Source: Paramixta manurensis
GTDB taxonomy: Bacteria > Pseudomonadota > Gammaproteobacteria > Enterobacterales > Enterobacteriaceae
Reading direction: 5' to 3'
Assembly (NCBI RefSeq): GCF_013285385.1
Contig: NZ_CP054212.1
Location: 2,480,001-2,544,000 of the forward strand
DNA length: 64,000 nt
Shown: positions 25,900 through 34,946 of the stretch, piece after piece
Position numbering within the stretch: position 1 is the first letter of the stretch
Layout of the letters: each line of letters begins with the position of its first letter
The notes under the pieces: generated by a model
Database searches by the model: none
What the model was told of the DNA's origin: nothing
What the model saw: the letters and a program-made list of their open reading frames with translations, nothing else
Position numbers and translations under genes: made by a program

Positions 25900-27818
25900 T
25901 CAGTTTCCTTCTCTTTGGTCGATTTTCGGCGCGTTTTTTTCGCATTACCCTTGGTGGGCGCCGGCACACCGCGAAAAGCCTGCGCGCTGGGTTGCTGCCG
26001 GGCTTGATAAATCAAGTTTTGCAGCGTATCCACCAAAGGTTGCATAAAGTCCTGATAACGACACTGCTTTTCGCTGATTTTAGTCAGCGTCGATTCCCAG
26101 TGCGCCGTCATATCTGGCCGCGCCGCCATCTCGGGCAACGAGTGGATCAGTGCCCTACCGGCCTCGGTAGCATGAATATAGCGCCCTTTTTTAATTAAAA
26201 AAGCACGCTTAAACAGCAGTTCAATAATGCCCGCCCGGGTGGCTTCGGTTCCTAAACCATCGGTCGATCGCAGAATTTTCTTTAATTCTTTATCCTGAAC
26301 AAAACGCGCAATCCCGGTCATGGCAGACAACAATGTGGCATCGGTAAACGGGCGCGGCGGCTGTGTCTGTTTTGCCACCACTTCACCACGCTCACACAAT
26401 AACTCATCATCTTTCGCCACCACCGGTAACGGCGTGCCGTCATTCTCTTCGTCTCGTTCTTTACTTCCCAACAGAGCACGCCACCCGGCCTCGGCCAGAA
26501 AGCGCGCTTTAGCGACAAATTTCCCGCCGGCAATATCCAGTTCGATCACGCATTTGCGATATACCGCATCCGGGCAAAACTGCATCAAATATTGACGCGC
26601 AACCAACCCATAGACATTGGCTTCGTTTTCACTCAGCGTAATTTTTCCGCTGCGCGCGGTAGGGATAATCGCATGATGCGCATCGACTTTTTTATCATCC
26701 CAACAGCGATTTTTACGATCGGGATCGAAATCTGTCGGCGGCGTTAAATCCGGCTGATGCGCGGCAATGGCGTTCAGCACCGCATGGCGACCGGCAAAAT
26801 GCTCGTCCGGAAGATAACGGCTATCGGAACGCGGATAAGTAATCAACTTATGGGTTTCGTAGAGACGCTGGCAGGTATCCAGAACCATTTGAGCGCTGAG
26901 TCCATAGCGTTTCGCCGCCTCAATTTGCAAACTGGAGAGCGAGAAAGGCAGCGGCGCGGTATCATTTTCTCGCTTGTCATGGTAGCTGGTAACCCATGCC
27001 GGTTGGCCGGTAATCCGCGCCACGACGTGTTCGGCTAATGGGCGATGTAATAAACGCCCCTCTTCATCCTGCCAGGGCTCACAGGTTTCACTCGGCTGCC
27101 ACAGGGCGACAAAGCGCTCCTCTTTTGGCGTGACGATATGGGCTTTAACCTCGAAAAAGTCCTTCGGGATAAAGTTTTCAATCTCTTCGTCGCGCCGGAC
27201 CACTAAACCGAGCACCGGGGTCTGTACGCGACCTACCGAAAGCACGCCATCATAACCGGCATTGCGCCCCAGCAAAGTATAAGCACGAGTCATATTGATG
27301 CCATACAGCCAGTCGGCGCGCGCGCGCGCCAGCGCTGAAACACACAGAGGAATAAACTCACGGTTTTCCCGTAAACGCCCGATTGCGCGCTCCACCGCTT
27401 GCGGATTAAGGTCATTAATCAAACAGCGTTGGACCTTTTCGCGTTTTTCCGCCGGTAAGGCCAAATAATCCAACACTTCGTCCACCAGCAGTTGCCCTTC
27501 ACGATCCGGGTCACCGGCATGAATAACTTCGCTCGCCTGTTCCAATAATCCCTTAATGACATTGAGTTGTTTGGCTACCGATGGCCGCGGTTGCAAACGC
27601 CATTTTTGCGGAATAATTGGTAAATCATGCAGTGACCAGCGAGCATAACGGCTGTCATAGCTGTCAGGCTGCGCCTGCTCCAGTAAGTGCCCGACGCACC
27701 AAGTTACCACTTGGTCGTTACCACAGGCGATATAGCCCTCTCCACGGCGGTGCGGCTTCGGTAATACATCGGCAATGGCGCGCGCCAGACTCGGTTTTTC
27801 AGCAATAAACAAGCGCAT
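25896..27818 (-). CDS. topB: DNA topoisomerase III
   Basis: A type IA topoisomerase that decatenates DNA and, with RecQ-family helicases, resolves intermediates. It has 640 residues (653 in E. coli; the shorter end is the basic tail). The N-terminal Toprim domain has AEKPSLARAI and the DPDREGQ acidic triad. The active-site Tyr is in TYPRSDSRYL at about 328, and the decatenation loop region is present. The C-terminus is Lys/Arg-rich. selD lies 22 bp upstream on the same strand, ynjH overlaps downstream. Confidence 0.96.
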   Translation of the reverse strand: MRLFIAEKPSLARAIADVLPKPHRRGEGYIACGNDQVVTWCVGHLLEQAQPDSYDSRYARWSLHDLPIIPQKWRLQPRPSVAKQLNVIKGLLEQASEVIHAGDPDREGQLLVDEVLDYLALPAEKREKVQRCLINDLNPQAVERAIGRLRENREFIPLCVSALARARADWLYGINMTRAYTLLGRNAGYDGVLSVGRVQTPVLGLVVRRDEEIENFIPKDFFEVKAHIVTPKEERFVALWQPSETCEPWQDEEGRLLHRPLAEHVVARITGQPAWVTSYHDKRENDTAPLPFSLSSLQIEAAKRYGLSAQMVLDTCQRLYETHKLITYPRSDSRYLPDEHFAGRHAVLNAIAAHQPDLTPPTDFDPDRKNRCWDDKKVDAHHAIIPTARSGKITLSENEANVYGLVARQYLMQFCPDAVYRKCVIELDIAGGKFVAKARFLAEAGWRALLGSKERDEENDGTPLPVVAKDDELLCERGEVVAKQTQPPRPFTDATLLSAMTGIARFVQDKELKKILRSTDGLGTEATRAGIIELLFKRAFLIKKGRYIHATEAGRALIHSLPEMAARPDMTAHWESTLTKISEKQCRYQDFMQPLVDTLQNLIYQARQQPSAQAFRGVPAPTKGNAKKTRRKSTKEKETE

Positions 27819-27840
27819 TAATCAGCAATAACCTTGTGCA

Positions 27841-28884
27841 TCATGGCGTAATCTCAATCAATGCGCGCCCCGCTTCCGCCGGAAACAGTTCCCCAATCAA
27901 CGAAGCCGGTACGTCAAGTTGTGCCGTCATCTCAAGGAATGCTGCTTCGGCAGCAGGTTTAACCGCCACTAACAGGCCGCCCGAGGTTTGGGGATCGCAC
28001 AGTAACTTGCGCCAGGAATCTTGCATAGGGCCAATTAGATGTCCATAACTGGCAAAATTACGATCGGTGCCGCCCGGTACGCAACCGGCAGCAATATAAT
28101 CATCCACGCCCGGCAGGCGCGGCACCGCGCTAAACGCCACTTCGGCGCGCACCGCCGAACCCTGGCAAATTTCGCTCAAATGCCCTAATAGCCCAAAGCC
28201 GGTAACATCAGTCATCGCGGTCACGCCGTTCAGTTCAGCGAATTGCGCGCCGGCGCTATTCAACCGGCACATGACTTCAGTCGCCTGACCTTGATGCTCC
28301 GGTTTGAGCAGTCCTTTCTTCTCGGCGGTAGTCAGTACGCCAATCCCCAGCGGTTTAGTTAAAAACAGTTTGCAACCGGCCTCGGCGGCGCTATTTTTCT
28401 TCACGCGATCGGTGGGAACAATGCCGGTCACGGCCAGGCCAAAAATGGGTTCCGGCGCATCTATCGAGTGGCCGCCAGCCAGTGCAATACCGGCCGCCTG
28501 ACAGGCGCTACGCCCGCCCTCAATCACCTGGCGGGCAATTTCGGGCGCCAAAGTACCGATTGGCCATCCCAGGATGGCGATCGCCATCAGTGGCTTGCCA
28601 CCCATGGCATAAACATCGCTAATCGCATTGGTGGCGGCGATTCGGCCAAAATCGAACGGGTCATCGACAATCGGCATAAAAAAATCGGTGGTGCTGACAA
28701 CCGCTGAACCGGTACCTAAATCGTACACTGCTGCGTCATCGCGCGTTTCATTGCCGACCAATAAATGGGGATCGTGAAAAGCAGCGGCTTCGCTGTGGAG
28801 AATGGTTTCCAGTACTTTCGGGGAGATCTTGCAACCACAGCCAGCGCCGTGGCTGTACTGTGTTAGGCGAATAGCATCACTCAT
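27841..28884 (-). CDS. selD: Selenide, water dikinase
   Basis: SelD makes selenophosphate from selenide and ATP for selenocysteine and selenouridine synthesis. It has 347 residues. The catalytic loop GAGCGCK holds C16 and K19, equivalent to E. coli Cys17 and Lys20; this is the Cys form, not the Sec form. The ATP-binding DDAAVYD and the C-terminal CDPQTSGGLL are intact. The start is ATG 28884 (MSDAIRL) by homology. It is upstream of topB with a 22-bp gap, suggesting an operon. Confidence 0.95.
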   Translation of the reverse strand: MSDAIRLTQYSHGAGCGCKISPKVLETILHSEAAAFHDPHLLVGNETRDDAAVYDLGTGSAVVSTTDFFMPIVDDPFDFGRIAATNAISDVYAMGGKPLMAIAILGWPIGTLAPEIARQVIEGGRSACQAAGIALAGGHSIDAPEPIFGLAVTGIVPTDRVKKNSAAEAGCKLFLTKPLGIGVLTTAEKKGLLKPEHQGQATEVMCRLNSAGAQFAELNGVTAMTDVTGFGLLGHLSEICQGSAVRAEVAFSAVPRLPGVDDYIAAGCVPGGTDRNFASYGHLIGPMQDSWRKLLCDPQTSGGLLVAVKPAAEAAFLEMTAQLDVPASLIGELFPAEAGRALIEITP

Positions 28885-29038
28885 CGGTAACTCCTTTGTC
28901 CGCACCTTAATTGCGCTATGTTAGCGTTTTCATCACAGGCTGATAAGAGTATCCGCGCTTTTCGCTGACTGTTCGCTCACTATCCCGACAAAATGCAGGG
29001 CTGCTCACAACCCTGCCCGATGGCGCTAAAAAAGTCTC

Positions 29039-29590
29039 TCAGAAATAGCTGACAAAGTCGCGGGTGTCAGGAGGGAGAACCGTGGTGGAAGATTTTAACT
29101 GCGGCGTGCCAAGATAGAGAAAGCCGACGATAACATCCTGCTCACGGCAATGAAATGCCTCGCGTACCGCCTGATTCTCGGTCCAGGCGCCGCTGCGCCA
29201 GATACCGTTAAACCCTTGCGCCAGCGCCGCCATTTGCATCGCCATCACCGCACAACCGGCGGAAACCACTTGCTCCCAATGCGGGACTTTGTGGTGCGGG
29301 TCGCAATGTGCCACAACAGTAATAATCATTGGCGCGCGATATGGCGCCTGCCGCGCTTTCTCGCGACCTTTTTCATCCATTTCTTCTTCGCGCGCGGCTT
29401 GCTCCAGCAAGGCGCTAAACCGATCTCGTCCCTCATTTTCAACAATAATAAACCGCCACGGTTGCAACGTCCCGTGATCGGGCGCGCGCATTCCGGCATG
29501 CAGTATCTTTTCCAAGACCTCACCCGCTGGCGCCGGCTCCGCTAAACGCGAGGCGGAACGGCGATTAAGCAGTAACTCAAGTGCATCCAT
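29039..29590 (-). CDS. ydjA: YdjA, FMN-dependent nitroreductase family
   Basis: A 183-residue minimal nitroreductase, the same length as E. coli YdjA. The FMN phosphate contact NRRSASR is near the N-terminus and the FGGIWRSGA-type segment near residue 135. YdjA lacks the lid of larger family members, and its physiological substrate is uncertain. The start ATG 29590 has AGGAGGC 3-9 nt upstream; an upstream in-frame ATG at 29620 is less likely. It is adjacent to selD and divergent from sppA, as in E. coli. Confidence 0.93.
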   Translation of the reverse strand: MDALELLLNRRSASRLAEPAPAGEVLEKILHAGMRAPDHGTLQPWRFIIVENEGRDRFSALLEQAAREEEMDEKGREKARQAPYRAPMIITVVAHCDPHHKVPHWEQVVSAGCAVMAMQMAALAQGFNGIWRSGAWTENQAVREAFHCREQDVIVGFLYLGTPQLKSSTTVLPPDTRDFVSYF

Positions 29591-29763
29591 TAATGCCTCC
29601 TGATAATGATTAGCATTCACAGCAAACTAACACAGGCTGACCTTTTGTTACAGCATGGCGCGATTTCCTGCTGACAATTTGTCTGCCGCTCTTTAGGATG
29701 TTGACGATATTCGAGGCGAAAGCGTGATTCTTTGCCTTATTACTTAGCGATTGTGGAGATAAC

Positions 29764-31620
29764 ATGCGCACGTTGTGGCGAATTATCGCTGGCTTTTTTA
29801 AATGGACCTGGCGAGTGTTGAACTTTATTCGAGAGTTCATCCTCAACCTTTTTCTAATTTTACTTATCCTGGTAGGCGTGGGCATTTGGTTCCAGCTTAG
29901 TAGCGCTAAAGCGCCGGCGGAGACGCCACGCGGCGCGCTGCGCGTTGATTTAACCGGTGTGGTGGTTGATAAGCCTTCGGTCAGTAATAAACTGAGCAAG
30001 ATTGGTCGCCAACTATTGGGCGCCAGTAGCGATCGTTTAAAAGAAAACTCCCTGTTCGATATTGTTGATGCGATTCGTCAGGCGAAGGACGATAAGAATA
30101 TTACCGGAATGGTGCTTGACCTGCGTGATTTTGCCGGTGCCGATCAGCCCTCATTGCAGTATATCGGCAAAGCGCTACGCGAATTCCGCGATAGCGGCAA
30201 ACCGATTTACGCCACCGGGGACAGCTATAGCCAGGCGCAGTATTACCTCGCCAGCTTTGCCAATAAAATCTATCTTTCGCCGCAAGGCACCGTCGATTTA
30301 CATGGTTTTGCCACCAACAGCCTTTACTACAAATCCTTGTTAGACAAGCTAAAAGTATCATCTCATGTCTTCCGGGTCGGCACCTATAAATCTGCGGTGG
30401 AACCTTTCCTGCGTGACGATATGTCACCCGCCGCACGTGATGCAGATAGCCGTTGGGTTGGTGAATTGTGGCAAAACTATCTGAATACCGTCGCCGCTAA
30501 CCGTCAGCTTACGCCGCAACAAGTGTTCCCTGGCGCGCAAGGTTTGTTGGATGCGCTACAAAAAGTAGACGGTGATACCGCCCGCTATGCCAAAGAGAAC
30601 AAACTGGTTGATGAGCTGGCCTCCAATGCCTCAGTCGATCAGTTGCTGGTAAAACAGTTTGGCTGGGATAAGCAGAACAACGACTACAACAGTACCAGTA
30701 TCTATGATTACGCTCTGAAGAATACCGGCAGCCAGGACGGGAACATCGCGGTAATTTTAGCCAACGGCGCCATCATGGACGGCGAGGAAACGCCGGGTAC
30801 CGTAGGCGGTGATACCACGGCGCAAGAGATTCGTCAGGCGCGGCTGGACCCGAAAATTAAAGCGATTGTTTTCCGCGTTAATAGCCCGGGCGGTAGCGTA
30901 AGCGCATCAGAAGTGGTACGTGAAGAGTTAGCGGCAGCGCGTGCGGCGGGTAAACCGGTGGTGGTGTCGATGGGCGGTATGGCGGCATCCGGCGGTTACT
31001 GGATTTCTACCCCTGCGGATTATATCGTTGCCAGCCCGAGTACCTTAACCGGTTCTATCGGCATTTTTGGCGTGATTAATACCGTTGAACAGTCGCTGGA
31101 CAGCATTGGCGTTCATACCGACGGTGTGGCGACATCGCCGTTGGCTGATGTCTCCACCACCAAAGCATTGCCGCCAGAAGTACAGCAGATGATGCAGCTC
31201 AGCATTGAGAAGGGTTATAAAAACTTCCTCGGTATTGTCGCAGCATCACGCAAGAAAACGCCGGAGCAGATCGACCAGATCGCGCAGGGCCATGTCTGGA
31301 CCGGTAGCGATGCGAAAGCGAACGGGTTGGTTGATGCCTTGGGCGATTTCGATGATGCCGTCGCTAAAGCCGCCGAGTTGGCGAAGGTGAAAAACTATCA
31401 GTTGAGCTGGTATCAGGACGATCCGAGCTTCTTTGACCTGGTGTTAGGGCAAATGGATGCTTCGGTACGCGCCACGTTGCCAGAGACGTTAAAAGCGTTG
31501 CTGCCTGCACCGATGTTCGACGTGATGACAGCGATGAAAAACCAACCGGGTTTGCTGGATAACCTTAACGACCCGCAAAACCGTTACGCATTTTGTCTCA
31601 CCTGCGGTAACGTCCGCTAA
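29764..31620 (+). CDS. sppA: Signal peptide peptidase SppA (protease IV)
   Basis: An inner-membrane serine protease that degrades cleaved signal peptides in the periplasm. It has 618 residues, as in E. coli. One N-terminal transmembrane helix (about 24-46) anchors tandem ClpP-like domains. The catalytic dyad is intact: K209 in VGTYKSAVEP and S409 in GGMAASGGYW, both at the E. coli positions. A terminator follows before ansA. Confidence 0.97.
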   Translation: MRTLWRIIAGFFKWTWRVLNFIREFILNLFLILLILVGVGIWFQLSSAKAPAETPRGALRVDLTGVVVDKPSVSNKLSKIGRQLLGASSDRLKENSLFDIVDAIRQAKDDKNITGMVLDLRDFAGADQPSLQYIGKALREFRDSGKPIYATGDSYSQAQYYLASFANKIYLSPQGTVDLHGFATNSLYYKSLLDKLKVSSHVFRVGTYKSAVEPFLRDDMSPAARDADSRWVGELWQNYLNTVAANRQLTPQQVFPGAQGLLDALQKVDGDTARYAKENKLVDELASNASVDQLLVKQFGWDKQNNDYNSTSIYDYALKNTGSQDGNIAVILANGAIMDGEETPGTVGGDTTAQEIRQARLDPKIKAIVFRVNSPGGSVSASEVVREELAAARAAGKPVVVSMGGMAASGGYWISTPADYIVASPSTLTGSIGIFGVINTVEQSLDSIGVHTDGVATSPLADVSTTKALPPEVQQMMQLSIEKGYKNFLGIVAASRKKTPEQIDQIAQGHVWTGSDAKANGLVDALGDFDDAVAKAAELAKVKNYQLSWYQDDPSFFDLVLGQMDASVRATLPETLKALLPAPMFDVMTAMKNQPGLLDNLNDPQNRYAFCLTCGNVR

Positions 31621-31623
31621 GAT

Positions 31624-31652
31624 AACAGCCCGGCATCGCCGGGCTGTTTTTC
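31624..31652 (+). terminator. sppA terminator
   Basis: An 11-bp perfect stem AACAGCCCGGC (31624-31634) / GCCGGGCTGTT (31638-31648), 3-nt loop, T-run. It begins 4 bp after the sppA stop. Confidence 0.9.
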
Positions 31653-31702
31653 TCCTGCTTTCCCCTTATACTGCCCCCTTTTACGCAACTCCGAGTGAGT
31701 CC

Positions 31703-32725
31703 ATGCAGAAGAAATCTATTTATGTTGCCTACACTGGCGGCACTATCGGAATGCAACGTTCGGAGCAGGGTTACATTCCGGTTTCCGGCCATCTTCAGCA
31801 GCAGTTGGCGAAGATGCCTGAATTTCATCGCCCTGAAATGCCCGAGTTTACTATCCACGAATATCATCCGCTGATCGACTCTTCCGATATGACGCCGCAA
31901 GACTGGCAGGCGATTGCCGATGATATCCGCCATAATTACGCGTTATACGACGGTTTTGTCATTCTGCACGGTACGGACACCATGGCGTTCACCGCCTCTG
32001 CGCTGTCGTTTATGCTGGAAAATCTGGCGAAACCGGTTATTGTGACAGGGTCACAAATACCGCTTGCGGAACTGCGTTCCGATGGCCAGCAGAATTTGCT
32101 TAATGCGCTGTTTGTCGCCGCTAATTATCCGATTAATGAAGTCACGTTGTTCTTCAATAACACGCTCTATCGGGGTAACCGCACCACGAAAGCGCATGCC
32201 GATGGCTTCAACGCGTTTGCTTCACCAAACTTACCGCCCTTGCTGGAAGCCGGCATTCATATACGCCGCCTCAATACACCTCTAGCCCCGACAGGAAGCG
32301 GCGACTTGGTGGTTCATCCGATTACACCACAACCGATTGGCGTAGTGACTCTCTATCCGGGTATTTCCGCTGAGGTGGTGCGTAATTTCCTGCGTCAGCC
32401 GGTTAAAGCGCTAATCTTACGCTCCTATGGCGTAGGTAATGCCCCGCAAAATGCCGAGTTTCTGGCTGAGCTGAAGGCCGCCTGCGAACGTGGGATTGTG
32501 GTAGTAAACCTGACGCAATGTATGTCGGGCAAAGTGAACATGGGCGGCTATGCCACCGGCAACGCGCTGGCGCATGCTGGCGTGATTAGCGGATATGATC
32601 TTACCGTTGAAGCGACGCTGACTAAATTGCATTTTCTGCTCAGCCAACCGCTTTCAGACGTCGATGTCCGTCGTCAAATGCAGTGTAATCTGCGTGGAGA
32701 ACTGACGCCTGACGAAATTAGCTAA
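31703..32725 (+). CDS. ansA: L-asparaginase I, cytoplasmic
   Basis: The enzyme hydrolyses L-asparagine to aspartate and ammonia, with low affinity and in the cytoplasm (no signal peptide). It has 340 residues (338 in E. coli). The catalytic Thr is T14 in AYTGGTIGM, and the second triad set is in HGTDTMAFTA. In E. coli ansA is followed by pncA in one operon; here pncA is missing and the next gene runs the other way. Confidence 0.96.
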   Translation: MQKKSIYVAYTGGTIGMQRSEQGYIPVSGHLQQQLAKMPEFHRPEMPEFTIHEYHPLIDSSDMTPQDWQAIADDIRHNYALYDGFVILHGTDTMAFTASALSFMLENLAKPVIVTGSQIPLAELRSDGQQNLLNALFVAANYPINEVTLFFNNTLYRGNRTTKAHADGFNAFASPNLPPLLEAGIHIRRLNTPLAPTGSGDLVVHPITPQPIGVVTLYPGISAEVVRNFLRQPVKALILRSYGVGNAPQNAEFLAELKAACERGIVVVNLTQCMSGKVNMGGYATGNALAHAGVISGYDLTVEATLTKLHFLLSQPLSDVDVRRQMQCNLRGELTPDEIS

Positions 32726-32763
32726 GGAAGCCAGTGCTGGCACAGGCGCTGGTGTTAGTGTCA

Positions 32764-32821
32764 ATAACGGCGTTTTTTGATAACGGCGTTAGTCATGATG
32801 GGGCTGGCATCCCTGCCAGCC
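32764..32821. repeat. Direct repeat and hairpin between ansA and yeaC
   Basis: An 11-bp direct repeat ATAACGGCGTT (32764-32774 and 32780-32790) is followed by an 8-bp perfect stem GGCTGGCA (32802-32809) / TGCCAGCC (32814-32821). The hairpin sits between convergent genes and may act as a terminator, though the T-run is poor. Confidence 0.5.
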
Positions 32822-32829
32822 ACCAGCGA

Positions 32830-33111
32830 TTATTGCAGGGTTATTTTTGTGACATCGTCACTAATACCCCACTCCTCTTTCAATTCGCGCTTCGATTTCA
32901 TCACCACGTGTCCCTGTTGGTTAATACTCATGTGCTGCGGCTGATGATTGTTACGCGCTTGCCATAGCATCACCAATTGCAAACAGTGTTCTTTCTGCTC
33001 GGCTGTTAACGCCACGCCATCCGGCCATTTCCCAATTTCCACCGCCGTCGCCAAGCGTTGGTAAACCTCTGGCGTCATGGCCTCTATCATGGCATTCAGG
33101 TCATGTTTCAT
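32830..33111 (-). CDS. yeaC: YeaC, DUF1315 protein
   Basis: A 93-residue cytosolic protein closely matching E. coli YeaC (MTPEVYQRLATAVE, GKWPDGVALT, CLQLVMLWQARN). No known catalytic motif or membrane segment is visible, and the function is unknown. The start is taken at ATG 33111 (MKHDLN) from the family alignment, 4 bp after the msrB stop, so it is probably translated from the msrB message. Confidence 0.88.
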   Translation of the reverse strand: MKHDLNAMIEAMTPEVYQRLATAVEIGKWPDGVALTAEQKEHCLQLVMLWQARNNHQPQHMSINQQGHVVMKSKRELKEEWGISDDVTKITLQ

Positions 33112-33115
33112 CGCC

Positions 33116-33526
33116 TTAACCTCGCGTTTGCTGACCATCATCGTCGGTAAAATTTAACGAGGCTGAATTCACACAATAACGCTCACCACTCGGCTGCGGG
33201 CCATCAGGGAAGACATGCCCCAAATGCGCATCACAATTGCCACAGCGGATTTCGATCCGCTGCATACCGTGCGAGTCATCCTCCAGATAACGGATCGCCT
33301 CATCGCTATAGGGCTGATAAAAGCTCGGCCAGCCACAGCCAGAATCGTACTTGGTTTCGGAGAGAAACAGCGGCGCATTGCACACCAGACAATGATAAAT
33401 GCCGTCGCTTTTATTGTGTAACAAGGCGCCGGAAAACGGCGGCTCAGTACCGCGCTGTTGGGTAACGTAGCGCTGCATTTCAGTTAATTCGGTATCGGGT
33501 ATCATGCGGGAAGGATCTTTAGCCAT
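33116..33526 (-). CDS. msrB: Peptide methionine-R-sulfoxide reductase MsrB
   Basis: The enzyme repairs methionine-R-sulfoxide in proteins using thioredoxin. It has 136 residues. Two zinc CxxC pairs (CLVC, CGNC) frame the fold, and the catalytic Cys is in RYCVNSASL near the C-terminus. The start is ATG 33526 (MAKDPSR) by comparison with E. coli; a longer frame reaches 33583. It is divergent from gapA and precedes yeaC. Confidence 0.95.
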   Translation of the reverse strand: MAKDPSRMIPDTELTEMQRYVTQQRGTEPPFSGALLHNKSDGIYHCLVCNAPLFLSETKYDSGCGWPSFYQPYSDEAIRYLEDDSHGMQRIEIRCGNCDAHLGHVFPDGPQPSGERYCVNSASLNFTDDDGQQTRG

Positions 33527-33645
33527 TTTGCGTGTCTCTGACAATGTCATTCCAGTAAAATCAGCTAATATTCTAACAAACACTTAACACGAGCAGGCGT
33601 TTTTTTCGTACCACTGAACCTGCTTACTGAAGCAACCTATAAAAT

Positions 33646-33661
33646 TGTGATCAATATCACC
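33646..33661. promoter_or_regulatory. CRP-like site (also FNR-like) in the msrB-gapA gap
   Basis: TGTGATCAATATCACC has TGTGA and TCACC separated by 6 bp, one mismatch from the CRP core, and contains TGAT-N4-ATCA, an FNR-type core. It lies about 120 bp upstream of msrB and 220 bp upstream of gapA. The target gene and regulator are inferred. The 341-bp gap holds no gene. Confidence 0.45.
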
Positions 33662-33726
33662 TTTTAATGTGGACACCCCTTTATATTCGACCTCTGTGCC
33701 CCCATGTGGAGAATATCCTTGGCGGC

Positions 33727-33738
33727 GGAAGCGTTTCA
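33727..33738. promoter_or_regulatory. Cra-like site upstream of gapA
   Basis: GGAAGCGTTTCA matches 10 of 12 bases of the Cra core TGAAACGTTTCA. Cra repression of gapA is reported in E. coli. The site lies about 60 bp upstream of the gapA -35 element. Confidence 0.45.
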
Positions 33739-33796
33739 CAGACCAATAATTCCTGCTCTGCGGTTTGATTTGTCGCAATTATTGACACGATTCCGC

Positions 33797-33824
33797 TTGA
33801 CGCCTGGTAAGGTTTTTGTAATTT
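33797..33824 (+). promoter_or_regulatory. gapA proximal promoter
   Basis: TTGACG (33797-33802) and TAATTT (33819-33824) are 16 bp apart. The sequence from here to the start codon closely resembles the E. coli gapA P1 region as I recall it, including the leader up to AGCTGGTGGAATAT. Confidence 0.65.
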
Positions 33825-33867
33825 TACAGGCAACCTTTTATTCACTAACAAATAGCTGGTGGAATAT

Positions 33868-34866
33868 ATGACTATCAAAGTAGGTATCAACGGTTTTGGC
33901 CGTATCGGTCGCATCGTTTTCCGTGCTGCTCAGCAGCGTTCTGATATTGAAATCGTTGCAATTAACGATCTGTTAGATGCGGATTACATGGCTTACATGC
34001 TGAAGTATGACTCAACGCACGGCCGTTTCGATGGCACCGTTGAAGTGAAAGACGGCGCACTGATTGTTAACGGTAAAAAAATCCGCGTTACCTCCGAAAA
34101 AGATCCGGCTAACCTGAAGTGGGACGAAGTCGGCGTTGACGTGGTTGCTGAAGCAACCGGTATCTTCCTGACTGACGAAACCGCGCGTAAACATATCGCC
34201 GCTGGCGCGAAGAAAGTGGTTCTGACTGGCCCGTCTAAAGACGACACTCCGATGTTCGTGCGTGGCGCTAACTTCGACAAATATGCTGGCCAGGATATCG
34301 TTTCTAACGCTTCTTGTACCACTAACTGCTTGGCGCCGCTGGCTAAAGTTATCAATGACAACTTCGGTATCATCGAAGGTCTGATGACTACTGTTCACGC
34401 TACTACCGCCACTCAGAAAACCGTTGATGGCCCGTCTCATAAAGACTGGCGCGGCGGCCGCGGTGCAGCACAGAACATCATCCCATCCTCTACCGGCGCG
34501 GCGAAAGCTGTAGGTAAAGTTCTGCCAGAACTGAACGGTAAACTGACCGGTATGGCTTTCCGTGTTCCAACTCCGAACGTTTCTGTGGTTGACCTGACCG
34601 TTCGTCTGGAAAAAGCAGCGACTTACGAAGAAATCAAGAAAGCTATCAAAGCGGCTTCAGAAGGCCCGATGAAAGGCGTTCTGGGTTACACCGAAGATGA
34701 CGTTGTTTCTACCGATTTCAACGGTGAAGCGCTGACTTCTGTGTTTGATGCTAAAGCGGGTATCGCACTGAACGACAACTTTGTGAAACTGGTTTCCTGG
34801 TACGATAACGAAACCGGCTACTCCAACAAAGTACTGGATCTGATCGCTCTGGTTGCCGCTAAATAA
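33868..34866 (+). CDS. gapA: Glyceraldehyde-3-phosphate dehydrogenase A
   Basis: The NAD-dependent glycolytic enzyme that makes 1,3-bisphosphoglycerate. It has 332 residues. The Rossmann NGFGRIGR opens the protein, the catalytic Cys is in SNASCTTNCLAP near residue 150, and the base His in TTVHATTATQ near 177. Codon choice is strongly biased, as expected for a very highly expressed gene. The start is ATG 33868 (MTIKVGI). A terminator separates it from yeaD. Confidence 0.98.
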   Translation: MTIKVGINGFGRIGRIVFRAAQQRSDIEIVAINDLLDADYMAYMLKYDSTHGRFDGTVEVKDGALIVNGKKIRVTSEKDPANLKWDEVGVDVVAEATGIFLTDETARKHIAAGAKKVVLTGPSKDDTPMFVRGANFDKYAGQDIVSNASCTTNCLAPLAKVINDNFGIIEGLMTTVHATTATQKTVDGPSHKDWRGGRGAAQNIIPSSTGAAKAVGKVLPELNGKLTGMAFRVPTPNVSVVDLTVRLEKAATYEEIKKAIKAASEGPMKGVLGYTEDDVVSTDFNGEALTSVFDAKAGIALNDNFVKLVSWYDNETGYSNKVLDLIALVAAK

Positions 34867-34890
34867 GGCATCCTGACGCATTCATGATTT

Positions 34891-34918
34891 AAGGGTGACT
34901 ACGGTCGCCCTTTTTTTT
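34891..34918 (+). terminator. gapA terminator
   Basis: A 9-bp stem AAGGGTGAC (34891-34899) / GTCGCCCTT (34904-34912) with one G-U pair, a 4-nt loop and an 8-T run, 24 bp after the stop. Confidence 0.85.
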
Positions 34919-34946
34919 GCCGCGATGTTCAACAGAAGGTTTCATC

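Noticed and set aside
32734..32967. Plus-strand frame of 77 codons after ansA as a pncA remnant
   Set aside because: It overlaps conserved yeaC on the opposite strand and shows no nicotinamidase motif.
34012..34440. Minus-strand frames inside gapA
   Set aside because: They arise from strongly biased codon usage of gapA on the other strand.
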